A DNA stretch of 64,000 bases from Flavobacterium tistrianum (GCF_003254545.1 NZ_QJRH01000072.1:310001-374000); one strand, 5' to 3'; positions 34,396 through 43,774 are shown, counted from the stretch's first letter. Program-made: numbers and translations. The notes: generated from the sequence alone by a model not told the origin.

Positions 34396-34966
34396 AACAT
34401 TCTATTATTTCTGGTTCTAACTGTTGTCTCAAAATTACGGCTAATTTCTGTCGGCTCCTAAATAACTTTACTTTGGCATTGTTGGCCGATATATTCATGA
34501 TTTTTCCAATTTCTTCTAAATTCTGATCGTCAAAATAAAATAAGGTCAAAAGGAAATTTTCGTCACTCGGTAATAAATTTAAACATTTTTGAATGGTCTG
34601 CTTTCTTTCAGTTTCTTCTAATGCACTCAATGCATTGTCCATTGTTTTAATTAAATGAGACGAGAAATCATCAATAGAAATATTTAAATCTTCTTTTTTG
34701 TTTTTCTTCAAACGGTCTAGGCACGTGTTATAAGCAATTTTATAAATCCAAGTAGAAAATTTAGATTCTCCTTTAAATTTTGTTAGGGAACTGTAAATTT
34801 TTATAAAAGTATCTTGTGCGACTTCTTCTGCTTCTTCGCGATTTTTAACCATTTTTAGAGCCAAAGTAAAAATCATATCTTTATAACGATCTACAAGAAC
34901 TGCAAACGCATTGGTCTCGCCCTTCAGAATTTTATCGATATAATGTTGATCATGTATTGCGCTCAT
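34379..34966 (-). CDS. ECF-type RNA polymerase sigma factor
   Basis: Started at MSAIHDQHYIDKILKGE the protein has 195 residues, normal for the ECF group; 29 further upstream codons are possible but unlike any sigma factor. Region 2 shows VDRYKDMIFTLALKMVKNREEAEEVAQDTFIKIY and FKGESKFSTWIYKIAYNTCLDRLKK (each quoted as the recognisable core), and region 4 shows LTLFYFDDQNLEEIGKIMNISANNAKVKLFRSRQKL. It would direct transcription of a stress or envelope regulon, held by the overlapping anti-sigma gene. Confidence 0.9.
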   Translation of the reverse strand: MSAIHDQHYIDKILKGETNAFAVLVDRYKDMIFTLALKMVKNREEAEEVAQDTFIKIYSSLTKFKGESKFSTWIYKIAYNTCLDRLKKNKKEDLNISIDDFSSHLIKTMDNALSALEETERKQTIQKCLNLLPSDENFLLTLFYFDDQNLEEIGKIMNISANNAKVKLFRSRQKLAVILRQQLEPEIIECYERER

Positions 34967-35039
34967 ATTATATTGGACGACAGAGTTTCGTTTTTGGTTA
35001 CAACTAAATGAAATAAAAATTCCAATTTTTTTAAATCCC

Positions 35040-35270
35040 AAATTCCAATTCAATAACCATCAAACCCAGATTTTGAATTATACATATATATAATAGTATG
35101 AACTTTGTCAAATTTTTAAACTTTGACAAAGTTTCTCAGAATCAAAATTAATTGATAATCAGTTAGTTTTGAGATTTGGAATTTAAAATTTGAAATTTTT
35201 CACCAAAAGTTGTAACCTCATTTTAAAAACCCTCGTCATATGAGGTATATCAATCAATTAAAAACATAAA
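35040..35270. repeat. AAATTCCAAA word repeats
   Basis: The divergent gap holds AATCCCAAATTCCAATTC near 35031-35050 and GAGATTTGGAATTTAAAATT near 35170, plus the near-palindrome CAAATTTTTAAACTTTG near 35109. The same word family is seen at 37210-37275. Confidence 0.55.
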
Positions 35271-35275
35271 ATATC

Positions 35276-35635
35276 ATGGACGAAAAAATTTTAATTCCAA
35301 TCAGTCTTTTTTTAATGATCTTCGGGATTGTTTATTTAATTTATTCTACAAGAAACAGAGAGCGTTTGGCTCTTATAGAAAAAGGAGTAGATGCGAGTAT
35401 CTTTTTACAAGGAAAAGGAAAAGGGGTGCCAGCATGGAAAATCTTTGTTGTAAATATTGCCTTTTTATTAATAGGAAGTGGTTTAGGTATTTTTATCGCC
35501 TTATTAATTACCACTTACACATCGTTGAACGATGGAGCGGTTTATCCTTCGATCATATTCATAATGGCTGGAGTTGGTTTGTTAATCGGATTTGGAACAG
35601 CCAAAGATTTAGATAAGGTAGAAGAAGAAAAGTAA
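35276..35635 (+). CDS. Small membrane protein, DUF6249-like
   Basis: The 119-residue protein has three hydrophobic segments (about 6-24, 54-78, 88-106) and a conserved-looking RNRERLALIEKGVDASIF after the first. This resembles the DUF6249 proteins found beside ECF sigma/anti-sigma genes in Flavobacteria. It is transcribed away from that pair and may be part of its regulon. The function is unknown. Confidence 0.7.
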   Translation: MDEKILIPISLFLMIFGIVYLIYSTRNRERLALIEKGVDASIFLQGKGKGVPAWKIFVVNIAFLLIGSGLGIFIALLITTYTSLNDGAVYPSIIFIMAGVGLLIGFGTAKDLDKVEEEK

Positions 35636-35650
35636 GAAAGTAAAAAAACG

Positions 35651-35683
35651 AAAAACGCATCAAATATTTGATGCGTTTTTTTT
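35651..35683. terminator. Bidirectional terminator
   Basis: A perfect palindrome with arms AAAAACGCATCAAAT and ATTTGATGCGTTTTT (35651-35680), between convergent genes. It ends the DUF6249-like gene and overlaps the end region of rnhA. Confidence 0.85.
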
Positions 35684-36158
35684 ATTCTTTTGATCCAATG
35701 GTTTCATAATAAACATCAACCGAAAGTTTTGGCTGCATGGATGCCATAACGGCCAGTTGATCGCAACGCTCATTCTGCGGATGATTGTTGTGTCCTTTAA
35801 TCCATTTAAAATCTACTTGGTGTTTTCGATAGGCAATTAAAAAACGTTTCCATAAATCTGGATTTTTTTTGTCTTTGTATCCTTTTTTCTCCCAACCAAA
35901 AACCCATTTCTTTTCAACAGAATCTACAACGTATTTAGAATCTGAAACTACAAGGACTTTCATATTTGGCTTTTTCAATTTTTCTAAACCTACAATTACG
36001 GCCAGAAGCTCCATTCTGTTATTGGTAGTAAGACGAAAGCCTTCGTAGAATTCTTTTTTATGCGGAGTGCCCACCAGTTCCATCACGACTCCATAACCGC
36101 CATTTCCTGGGTTTCCTTTTGCTGCGCCATCCGTATATATATGTACTTCGTGATTCAT
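35682..36158 (-). CDS. rnhA: Ribonuclease HI
   Basis: The 158-residue protein has the RNase H core: HIYTDGAAKGNPGNGGYG with the first catalytic Asp, NRMELLAVIVGLEKL with the Glu, VVSDSKYVVDSV with the second Asp, and WIKGHNNHPQNERCDQLA with the His and last Asp. It degrades RNA in RNA-DNA hybrids. purN lies 38 bp upstream on the same strand. Confidence 0.95.
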   Translation of the reverse strand: MNHEVHIYTDGAAKGNPGNGGYGVVMELVGTPHKKEFYEGFRLTTNNRMELLAVIVGLEKLKKPNMKVLVVSDSKYVVDSVEKKWVFGWEKKGYKDKKNPDLWKRFLIAYRKHQVDFKWIKGHNNHPQNERCDQLAVMASMQPKLSVDVYYETIGSKE

Positions 36159-36196
36159 TAATAATTTTAGACTTTAGATTGTTTAGGGCTTGGAAT

Positions 36197-36772
36197 TTAA
36201 ATTTTAGAATTTTCCTCAAGAATTCTATGAATAATCTCTGGAAAATGTTTTTGTTCCAGCTCATGAATCTTTTCTGCAACAGTTTCTGGCGTATCTTCAT
36301 CTGTTAAGGCTACATTTGCTTGGAAGATAATAGCACCTTCATCATAATTTTCATTAACATAATGAATTGAGATCCCGGTTTCCTTTTCCTTATTGTTTAC
36401 AATTGCTCTGTGTATGTGCATTCCATACATTCCTTTTCCTCCATAATTAGGTAAAAGTGCTGGATGTATATTTATTATTTTGTTTGGATATTGTTCTATT
36501 ATGTTTTCTGGGAATTTGAGTAAAAAACCGGCAAGAACGATCAAATCCGGGTCGATTTCTTGTACTTTTTGTAATACATTTCTCTCCAAAAGTTCGTTTT
36601 TTGAGAAGATTTCGACTGGAATTTGATGATTTTTTGCTCTTTCAATCACTTTTGCCGAAGCATTATTTGTAAAGACCGAAACGACCTTTGCAATTTCAGT
36701 GTTCGAAAAATATTTTATAATGTTCTCTGCGTTAGTTCCTGATCCTGAGGCAAAAACAATAATTTTTTTCAT
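36197..36772 (-). CDS. purN: Phosphoribosylglycinamide formyltransferase
   Basis: Starting at MKKIIVFASGSGTNAENI gives 191 residues; 33 upstream codons are in frame but not needed. Motifs are ASGSGTN (phosphate binding), LVVLAGFLL-type DLIVLAGFLLKFP, NIHPALLPNYGGKGMYG with the catalytic His, and GISIHYVNENYDEGAII with the Asp. It formylates GAR in purine synthesis. It diverges from acpP. Confidence 0.94.
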   Translation of the reverse strand: MKKIIVFASGSGTNAENIIKYFSNTEIAKVVSVFTNNASAKVIERAKNHQIPVEIFSKNELLERNVLQKVQEIDPDLIVLAGFLLKFPENIIEQYPNKIINIHPALLPNYGGKGMYGMHIHRAIVNNKEKETGISIHYVNENYDEGAIIFQANVALTDEDTPETVAEKIHELEQKHFPEIIHRILEENSKI

Positions 36773-36888
36773 AAAGTTGTGTGTTTTGAGAGTGCAAAAA
36801 ACGGAATAAAAATCGAAAATAAATAGCTTTAAAAGACCTTTCTTGAAATTAATTTTATAAATTAGTGTCACATTTATAAACTAAATAG

Positions 36889-36917
36889 TTGTTTTAAAAT
36901 AAAGTTTTTTATTTTTG
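36889..36917 (+). promoter_or_regulatory. acpP: Promoter of acpP
   Basis: TTG (36889-36891), 18 bp, TATTTTTG (36910-36917), about 30 bp before the acpP start. All defined bases of the Bacteroidota consensus match. Confidence 0.75.
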
Positions 36918-36947
36918 CCAACAAATTAAATTCTAAAATTAAAGATT

Positions 36948-37184
36948 ATGTCAGACATTGCATCAAGAGTAAAAGCGATTATCGTAGACAAATTAGGTGT
37001 TGACGAAAACGAAGTTGTAACAGAAGCAAGCTTCACTAATGATTTAGGAGCTGACTCATTAGACACTGTTGAGCTTATTATGGAATTCGAAAAAGAATTT
37101 GATATTCAAATTCCAGACGATCAAGCAGAAAACATTGCTACTGTTGGTCAAGCTATTTCTTATATCGAAGAAGCAAAAAAATAA
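36948..37184 (+). CDS. acpP: Acyl carrier protein
   Basis: The 78-residue acidic protein carries the phosphopantetheine attachment motif GADSLDTVELIMEFE (Ser in DSL). It shuttles acyl chains in fatty-acid synthesis. fabF follows, the usual pairing. Confidence 0.97.
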   Translation: MSDIASRVKAIIVDKLGVDENEVVTEASFTNDLGADSLDTVELIMEFEKEFDIQIPDDQAENIATVGQAISYIEEAKK

Positions 37185-37190
37185 TAATAC

Positions 37191-37300
37191 CACACCCGAT
37201 TTCTAAAAATCCCCATTTTTTGAAATTCCAAACTCCAATTTTGGAATTTGTTTTTTTGAAATTTGAAATTTTTAAGGATCGGGTGTTATTATTTTTTTAA
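37191..37300. repeat. Nested inverted repeat after acpP
   Basis: The outer arms ACACCCGAT (37192-37200) and ATCGGGTGT (37278-37286) enclose inner arms AAATTCCAAA and TTTGGAATTTG; T-rich DNA follows. It could end or weaken transcription from acpP into fabF. Confidence 0.7.
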
Positions 37301-37424
37301 AATTTAAATTTCGATTGGTTTTCAATCAAAAAGATATATTTATATTGTAATTCCCATGGCTCTTAAATAACTATAAGTTAAGAAAGCGTGGGTTTTATTT
37401 GTTTAAAGTACAAAATACATATTT

Positions 37425-38678
37425 ATGGCATTAAGGCGAGTTGTTGTAACAGGATTAGGTGCACTTACTCCTATTGGGAATAATATCCAAGAATATTGGA
37501 ATGCACTTGTGAATGGAGTTAGCGGAGCCGCTCCGATCACATATTATGATACCGAGAAACACAAAACGAAATTTGCCTGCGAAGTAAAAAACTTCAATAT
37601 TGAAGATTACATGGATCGCAAGGAATCTCGTAGATTAGATAAATTTGCACAATACGCAATTGCTGCCAGTGATGAAGCTATTAAAGATGCAGGAATCACA
37701 AATGATAACGTAAACAAACAAAGAGTTGGTGTTATCTGGGGAGCTGGAATCGGAGGTTTAGAAACTTTTCAGGATGAAGTATTGTATTATGCAAAAGGTG
37801 ATGGGACTCCAAAGTTCAATCCTTTCTTTATTCCTAAAATGATTGCCGATATTGCTCCTGCACATATTTCTATGCGTAACGGGTATATGGGACCAAATTA
37901 TACTACGGTTTCTGCATGTGCATCTTCTGCAAACGCATTAATCGATGCTTTCAACTACATTCGTTTAGGAATGTGTGATGTTATTGTTTCTGGTGGCTCT
38001 GAAGCTGCTGTTACAATTGCTGGTATGGGAGGATTTAGCTCAATGCACGCTTTATCGACAAGAAACGAAAGTCCAGAAACAGCTTCAAGACCTTTTGATG
38101 CAACCAGAGATGGTTTTGTTTTAGGAGAAGGAGCAGGAGCTTTGGTTCTTGAAGATTATGAACATGCTAAAGCCAGAGGGGCAAAAATCTACTGCGAAAT
38201 TGGTGGTGGAGGTATGTCATCTGACGCTTACCACTTAACTGCACCACATCCGGAAGGAATTGGAGTTATCGCAGTAATGGAAAACACATTGAGAGATGCT
38301 GGTATGACTCCTGATCAAGTTGATCATATCAATACTCACGGAACTTCTACTCCATTAGGAGATGTTGCTGAATTAAAAGCGATTAGCAAAGTTTTTGGAG
38401 ATCACGCTAAAAACATCAACATCAACTCAACAAAATCAATGACAGGACACTTGCTTGGTGCGGCTGGAGCTATTGAAGCAATTGCTTCGATCTTGGCAAT
38501 GCAACACGGAATTGTGCCTCCAACGATTAACCATACAGTTGTTGACGAAAACATTGACCCATCTTTAAATCTTACTCTAAACAAACCTCAAAAAAGAGAA
38601 GTAAATGTTGCTATGAGTAATACATTTGGTTTTGGTGGACACAATGCTTGCGTATTGTTTAAAAAATTAGCTGACTAA
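37425..38678 (+). CDS. fabF: 3-oxoacyl-ACP synthase II
   Basis: The 417-residue condensing enzyme has VVVTGLGALTPIGNN, the active-site Cys in TTVSACASSANALIDAF, and the His residues in HINTHGTSTPLGD and NSTKSMTGHLLGAAGAIEA. It elongates acyl chains on ACP. It is 9 bp upstream of rnc. Confidence 0.97.
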   Translation: MALRRVVVTGLGALTPIGNNIQEYWNALVNGVSGAAPITYYDTEKHKTKFACEVKNFNIEDYMDRKESRRLDKFAQYAIAASDEAIKDAGITNDNVNKQRVGVIWGAGIGGLETFQDEVLYYAKGDGTPKFNPFFIPKMIADIAPAHISMRNGYMGPNYTTVSACASSANALIDAFNYIRLGMCDVIVSGGSEAAVTIAGMGGFSSMHALSTRNESPETASRPFDATRDGFVLGEGAGALVLEDYEHAKARGAKIYCEIGGGGMSSDAYHLTAPHPEGIGVIAVMENTLRDAGMTPDQVDHINTHGTSTPLGDVAELKAISKVFGDHAKNININSTKSMTGHLLGAAGAIEAIASILAMQHGIVPPTINHTVVDENIDPSLNLTLNKPQKREVNVAMSNTFGFGGHNACVLFKKLAD

Positions 38679-38687
38679 TTTCTGTAT

Positions 38688-39428
38688 ATGAATATTATCA
38701 AAAAAATATTTTCTAAATCCCGTTCTCTAGAAGACGGGATTTTTTTTGACACTATTCAGAAAATTCTTGGTTTTCAGCCTTCTAGCATAGATTTTTACAG
38801 ACGGGCTTTTACACATCGTTCGTCTAATAAATTAGATCAGAATGGGCATCCTATTAATTATGAACGTCTAGAATTTTTAGGAGATGCTATGTTAAGTGCC
38901 GTTATTGCTGCACATTTATTTAATAAAGCTCCAAATGGAGATGAAGGTTATTTAACTAAAATGCGTTCAAAAATTGTGAGTCGTGAACATTTGAACGAAT
39001 TAGGTAAAGACTTAAATTTAGTGCAGTTTGTAGAGAGCAAAGTGCCAATTCAGCACTTTGGAGAAAACATTCATGGTAATATTTTTGAATCCCTTATAGG
39101 AGCTATTTATTTGGACAAAGGCTATACTTTTTGCGAAAAATTCATTCAAAAAAGAGTAGTTACTCCTTATGTAGATATTGCGCGATTAGAAGGAAAAGTT
39201 ATAAGCTACAAAAGTCTTGTTATCGAATGGTGTCAGAAAGAAAAAAGAGTTTTTCATTATGACATTTTTGAAGATAACGGAATAGACGGCCAGCGTTTAT
39301 TTGGTGTTAAATTAAGTATTGATGATAAAGTTGTCGCAAGAGCGCGAGCAACTTCAAAAAAGAAAGCAGAAGAAAAAGCATCCCAGAGAGCTTATTTTGC
39401 ATTTCAAGAAAAAATTGACAAGAAATAG
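38688..39428 (+). CDS. rnc: Ribonuclease III
   Basis: The 246-residue protein has the RNase III signature ERLEFLGDAMLSAVIA with the catalytic acidic residues, a second acidic site in NIFESLIGAIYLDKG, and a C-terminal double-stranded RNA binding domain (about 170-240, ARATSKKKAEEKASQRA). It processes rRNA and other double-stranded RNA. It follows fabF by 9 bp. Confidence 0.96.
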   Translation: MNIIKKIFSKSRSLEDGIFFDTIQKILGFQPSSIDFYRRAFTHRSSNKLDQNGHPINYERLEFLGDAMLSAVIAAHLFNKAPNGDEGYLTKMRSKIVSREHLNELGKDLNLVQFVESKVPIQHFGENIHGNIFESLIGAIYLDKGYTFCEKFIQKRVVTPYVDIARLEGKVISYKSLVIEWCQKEKRVFHYDIFEDNGIDGQRLFGVKLSIDDKVVARARATSKKKAEEKASQRAYFAFQEKIDKK

Positions 39429-39504
39429 CTGCAAAAATGTTGTAACTTTCACAAGGCTACATCGTTTTCGTTTATAATTTAACAAAACAAGCATGTCATA
39501 ACTG

Positions 39505-39534
39505 TTGATGCTCCGTTTAGAAATAGTATATTTA
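39505..39534 (+). promoter_or_regulatory. Promoter of the IPExxxVDY gene and pyk
   Basis: TTG (39505-39507), 19 bp, TATATTTA (39527-39534), 19 bp before the ATG. Confidence 0.6.
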
Positions 39535-39553
39535 CAACTTGATTTTTCAAGAC

Positions 39554-40042
39554 ATGGCTATTCATAAATTGGATTTAGACGAATTTGACGAAATTGATTA
39601 TTATTTGATGGCAATTCATACTTCTTTAGAAGATTATAGATTAGCCTATTTTATCAATAAAATCCTTCCGATCAACTTAAGTAAGAGCAAAAACGAGATC
39701 CATGCTCAAACTAAGGAAGGTGAAGCAAATTTTTCTAGATTCTATTATTATGATGAAGAAAAAGCTGTTTCCTGGAATTTAATTCAGAATAAAAATGAAA
39801 TCATTTCTGTGAGTACAAATGATTTCCAGAATTTGTTTTCTAATGAAACAAGTGAGGTTTCGACAACAATTCATTTACTTCCTGAATTTAAAAAAGTCGA
39901 TTTTTTCCTGAAAATTGATAATAGCGAAGAGGCGCTTAATTTTTCAGAAATTCAACAAAAATTAAACACAATAGAAAGTATTGCGGCTATTTATGCCGTT
40001 GATACAGACAAAATAAAATCAAAAAACAATCTAATTTTTTAA
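39554..40042 (+). CDS. IPExxxVDY family protein
   Basis: Starting at MAIHKLDLDEFDEIDYYLM, the 162-residue protein contains LPEFKKVDFFLKI near its centre-to-C-terminal part, a version of the motif for which the family is named. The position between rnc and pyk is typical of Flavobacteriia. The function is unknown. pyk starts 5 bp after its stop, so the two are co-transcribed. Confidence 0.85.
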   Translation: MAIHKLDLDEFDEIDYYLMAIHTSLEDYRLAYFINKILPINLSKSKNEIHAQTKEGEANFSRFYYYDEEKAVSWNLIQNKNEIISVSTNDFQNLFSNETSEVSTTIHLLPEFKKVDFFLKIDNSEEALNFSEIQQKLNTIESIAAIYAVDTDKIKSKNNLIF

Positions 40043-40047
40043 AAAAA

Positions 40048-41481
40048 ATGCTAACAAACAAGAAAACCAAAATTGTTGCTACACTTGGCCCCGCATGTAG
40101 TACAAGAGGGATCATTAAAGATATGATCGATGCAGGTGTTAATGTGTTTAGAATCAATTTTTCGCATGCAGATTACGAAGGAGTAAAAGAAAAAATCGAT
40201 ATCATTAGAGGCCTTAACGAAGAGTTTGGTTACACGACAGCAATTTTAGGAGATTTGCAAGGACCAAAACTTAGAGTTGGTGTAATGGAAGAAGGTACTG
40301 TTGTAAATGATGGAGACGAAATTACTTTTACAACTGCTGAAGATATTATCGGAACATCAAAAAGAGTGTTCATGAAATATCAGAATTTCCCAAATGATGT
40401 TAACCCAGGAGAGCGAATCTTGCTTGATGATGGTAAACTTATTTTTGAAATTGTTTCTACAGATAAAAAAACAGAGGTTGTTGCTAAAGTTATTCAAGGA
40501 GGAGAATTAAAATCTAAAAAAGGGGTTAATCTTCCAAATACAAAAATCTCTTTACCAGCTTTAACAGAAAAAGATATTGCTGATGCGATTTTCGCAATTG
40601 AGCAAAAAGTTGACTGGATTGCACTTTCATTTGTGAAAACTCCTCGCGATTTACAGGATTTACAAGAATTAATTGCTAAGCATTCAGAATATAAAATTCC
40701 AATCGTTGCTAAAATTGAAATGCCAGAAGCTCTTGAGAACATGGACAAAATTGTAGCATATTGCGATGGTTTAATGGTTGCCCGTGGAGATCTTGGTGTT
40801 GAGCTTCCTGCTCACGAAGTTCCATTGGTACAAAAAGATTTGATCAGAAGAGCTAAAACAGCTAGAATTCCTGTTATCGTTGCGACACAAATGATGGAAA
40901 CAATGATTACAAGTTTAACTCCAACAAGAGCAGAGGTAAATGACGTTGCTAACTCAGTAATGGACGGTGCAGATGCTGTAATGTTGTCTGGTGAAACTGC
41001 TACAGGAAACTACCCAGTACAAGTTATTCAGAGAATGGCACAAATTTGTGAAGCTGTAGAAAACTCTCCGCTAATTCAAGTTCCTCAAAATACACCACAA
41101 ATTAAAACGAAACGTTTTGTTACTAAAACAGTTTGCCATCAAGCAGCTTTATTAGCAAATGAAATCGAAGCTAAAGCAATTTGTACTTTGACAAATAGCG
41201 GTTATACAGCTTTCCAAATTTCAGCTTGGAGACCTTCAACAGCTCATATTTTAGTATTTACTTCAAACAGAAGAATTTTAACGCAATTGAATTTATTATG
41301 GGGAGTTAAATCTTTCTACTATGATAATGAAGAGAGTACAGATGATACTGTAACAGATGTAAATCAAATTGCGATTGACAAAGGTTATGCACAAAAAGGA
41401 GATTATTTAATCAACCTTGCTGCAATGCCAATTAAAGACAAAGGAATGGTTAATACAATGAGAGTTTCTGAAATAGAATAA
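40048..41481 (+). CDS. pyk: Pyruvate kinase
   Basis: The 477-residue protein has KIVATLGPACSTRG, RINFSHADYEGV, ILGDLQGPKLRVG, the active-site IPIVAKIEMPEAL region with catalytic Lys and Glu, GLMVARGDLGVE, and ATQMMETMITSLTPTRAEVNDVANSV (as recognisable core). It makes pyruvate and ATP in glycolysis. A strong terminator follows. Confidence 0.97.
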   Translation: MLTNKKTKIVATLGPACSTRGIIKDMIDAGVNVFRINFSHADYEGVKEKIDIIRGLNEEFGYTTAILGDLQGPKLRVGVMEEGTVVNDGDEITFTTAEDIIGTSKRVFMKYQNFPNDVNPGERILLDDGKLIFEIVSTDKKTEVVAKVIQGGELKSKKGVNLPNTKISLPALTEKDIADAIFAIEQKVDWIALSFVKTPRDLQDLQELIAKHSEYKIPIVAKIEMPEALENMDKIVAYCDGLMVARGDLGVELPAHEVPLVQKDLIRRAKTARIPVIVATQMMETMITSLTPTRAEVNDVANSVMDGADAVMLSGETATGNYPVQVIQRMAQICEAVENSPLIQVPQNTPQIKTKRFVTKTVCHQAALLANEIEAKAICTLTNSGYTAFQISAWRPSTAHILVFTSNRRILTQLNLLWGVKSFYYDNEESTDDTVTDVNQIAIDKGYAQKGDYLINLAAMPIKDKGMVNTMRVSEIE

Positions 41482-41503
41482 CAAATCTCTCAAATAAATT
41501 TAG

Positions 41504-41535
41504 AAAAGCTGCTTAATTTTTAAGCAGCTTTTTTG
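41504..41535 (+). terminator. Terminator of pyk
   Basis: AAAAGCTGCTTA (41504-41515) and TAAGCAGCTTTT (41521-41532) pair perfectly around ATTTT and run into Ts. Confidence 0.92.
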
Positions 41536-42088
41536 TTTGTTTAAAAGACTTTTACAAAATATAAACTACCTTCCCAATTTGACATTTAGTCTTTATGCGG
41601 ATATTTCAGGATCTAATTTTCTGATAATCTGATGAAATTTTAGATCAAAAGAAGCTTTTTTTTGTTTCATTTTACTAAAATTTTAAAAAATATCTATACA
41701 AAAAATCAGTTTAAGCTATCATTTTCTGCCTTTTTACTTTTTTAAAATTAAAATTATAACTACTTAATTTTATGATGTTTTAAGATGTTCCATTTTGTAA
41801 AATGAAACATTTTGGTGCAAATTCTCCCTTTTTCTTGTTTCATTTTATAAAATGAAACAAGCTCATGCCGAATAAACGCGATTGTTCACTCTTTTATTAG
41901 TTAAATTTGAGATACTTAAGAAAAAGTTAAAAATATAATGTTTCAAATTTTTAATATATAATGAATTTGAAACACATCAAAAAAATGCAACCTCTGTTTA
42001 AGTATTTTTTTTGAAAATTACTATTTCCCATTTATTTTTTTGGATTTCAAAACTCATACAATAAGAATTACTAACGAATTTTTTTACC
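41536..42088. promoter_or_regulatory. Long control region of the sulfatase cluster with GTTTCA palindromes
   Basis: No gene is seen in about 550 AT-rich bases. Three inverted sites share the half-site GTTTCA. A perfect 28-bp palindrome lies at 41834-41861 (arms CTTGTTTCATTTTA/TAAAATGAAACAAG). A related site lies at 41785-41810 (ATGTTCCATTTT and AAAATGAAACAT, with a G/T centre). TGTTTCAAATT (41939-41949) faces AATTTGAAACA (41964-41974). A further single TTTGTTTCATTTTA occurs near 41661. This looks like a multi-site operator. Confidence 0.65.
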
Positions 42089-43765
42089 ATGAAACAAATC
42101 AAATTAAAATGCGGATTGACGAATACCTTCAAGGTATTGGTTGTACTATTTTTTTCAGGAGTTTCTGTTACGGCGCAGAGCAAAAAGCCTAATATACTTG
42201 TGCTTTGGGGAGATGATATTGGGATTACTAATATCAGTGCTTACAGTGATGGTCTTATGGGGTATACTACTCCCAATATTGATCGTTTAGCCAATGAAGG
42301 AATACGATTTTTACATTATTATGGAGAACAAAGCTGTACTGCAGGGCGTGCCGCTTTTTTAACTGGACAGCACGGTATTCGTACAGGACTTACTAAAGTA
42401 GGTTTTCCGGGAGCGCCAATGGGAATGAGCCAGTTGGATCCTTCTATTGGGGGTATTATGAAAAGTCTTGGTTATGCAACAGGTCAATTTGGTAAAAACC
42501 ACGTTGGAGATAGAAACGAAACTTTACCAACAGTGAATGGCTTTGATGAATTTTTTGGAAATCTGTACCACCTAAATGCTGAGGAGGAACCAGAATTGCC
42601 AGATTATCCTAAAGATCCAGAATATCTAAAAAAATATGGACCGAGAGGGGTGTTAAAATGTACAGCAACAAATGTTGATGATCCTACTACTGATCCTCGT
42701 TTTGGAAGAGTTGGAAAACAAAAAATAGAAGATACGGGAGCGCTTACTAAAAAAAGAATGGAAACTGTGGATGATGAAACTTCTGCTGCAGCTATAGATT
42801 TTATTAAAAGACAAAATGCAGCTGGTAAACCATTTTTCTGTTGGTTCAACGCTACTCGTATGCACTTGCGTACGCATGTTAGAAAAGAACATAGGGGAAG
42901 ATATACACATGGAGATAGCGAATATATTGATGGTATGATCGAACACGATGAAACTATCGGAAGCATCATAAAAGCATTGGATGATTTAGGAATTGCAGAT
43001 AATACTATTGTGGTATATTCTACAGATAACGGACCTCACATGAACACATGGCCAGATGGCGCTATGACCTCTTTTCGTTCAGAAAAAAATACAAACTGGG
43101 AAGGAGCTTTCCGTGTACCTTGTATTGTAAGATGGCCAGGACATATTAAGCCAGGAACCATTACTAATGAGTTGATGAGCCACAATGACTGGATTCCAAC
43201 TTTTGCATCTATTGCAGGAGAACCAGATATTGTAAACAAGCTTTTAAAAGGTTACAGTGCAAATGGAAAGAACTATAAAGTACATTTAGATGGTTTTGAT
43301 CAGACAAAATTACTTGAAGGAGGAAAAAGCGTGCGAGATAAATTCTTCTATTCAGATGATGATGGTTTACTAGTAGGAATGCGTAAAGGGGATTATAAAT
43401 ATGTTTTTGCTGAACAACGTCTTGCAGGAACATTAGGGGTTTGGGCAGAGCCTTTTACAGAGTTACGTTTGCAAAAAATATTTAATTTATATCAAGACCC
43501 ATATGAACGCGCTGACTTTACTTCAAATACTTACTGGGATTATGTGTTGAATCATGTTGGATCTGTATATGGTATAATGAATGATGTTTTTGTTTTTGCA
43601 GAATCTTTTAAAGACTACCCTCCACGTTCTATACCGCCAAGTTTTAATCCGACTACAATTCTCCAGCAAACTATGAAAGGTATAAAAGCTCAGGAATATG
43701 TAGAGAAAAATATTTTACCAAAAGTAAAAGAAGAAGAAGAGGCAGCTTCAAAAAAGAAAAAATAA
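42089..43765 (+). CDS. Exported arylsulfatase-family hydrolase
   Basis: The 558-residue protein has an N-terminal signal region (hydrophobic about 15-29, cleavage near VTAQ). The sulfatase motif CTAGR at 83-87 provides the Cys that is converted to formylglycine. Metal-site Asp-42 and Asp-43 lie in WGDDIG, and DNGPHMNTWPDG gives the second metal pair. The domain order is that of arylsulfatases (Asp-Asp, CxxxR, GKNHVGD, DNG). It hydrolyses a sulfate ester of unknown nature. A C-terminal Lys/Glu tail is unusual. It is the first gene of the envelope cluster. Confidence 0.88.
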   Translation: MKQIKLKCGLTNTFKVLVVLFFSGVSVTAQSKKPNILVLWGDDIGITNISAYSDGLMGYTTPNIDRLANEGIRFLHYYGEQSCTAGRAAFLTGQHGIRTGLTKVGFPGAPMGMSQLDPSIGGIMKSLGYATGQFGKNHVGDRNETLPTVNGFDEFFGNLYHLNAEEEPELPDYPKDPEYLKKYGPRGVLKCTATNVDDPTTDPRFGRVGKQKIEDTGALTKKRMETVDDETSAAAIDFIKRQNAAGKPFFCWFNATRMHLRTHVRKEHRGRYTHGDSEYIDGMIEHDETIGSIIKALDDLGIADNTIVVYSTDNGPHMNTWPDGAMTSFRSEKNTNWEGAFRVPCIVRWPGHIKPGTITNELMSHNDWIPTFASIAGEPDIVNKLLKGYSANGKNYKVHLDGFDQTKLLEGGKSVRDKFFYSDDDGLLVGMRKGDYKYVFAEQRLAGTLGVWAEPFTELRLQKIFNLYQDPYERADFTSNTYWDYVLNHVGSVYGIMNDVFVFAESFKDYPPRSIPPSFNPTTILQQTMKGIKAQEYVEKNILPKVKEEEEAASKKKK

Positions 43766-43774
43766 ATCATAACA

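Noticed and set aside
34967..35053. Extended N terminus of the ECF sigma factor
   Set aside because: The 29 extra residues fit no sigma region and contain AAATTCCAA repeat words.
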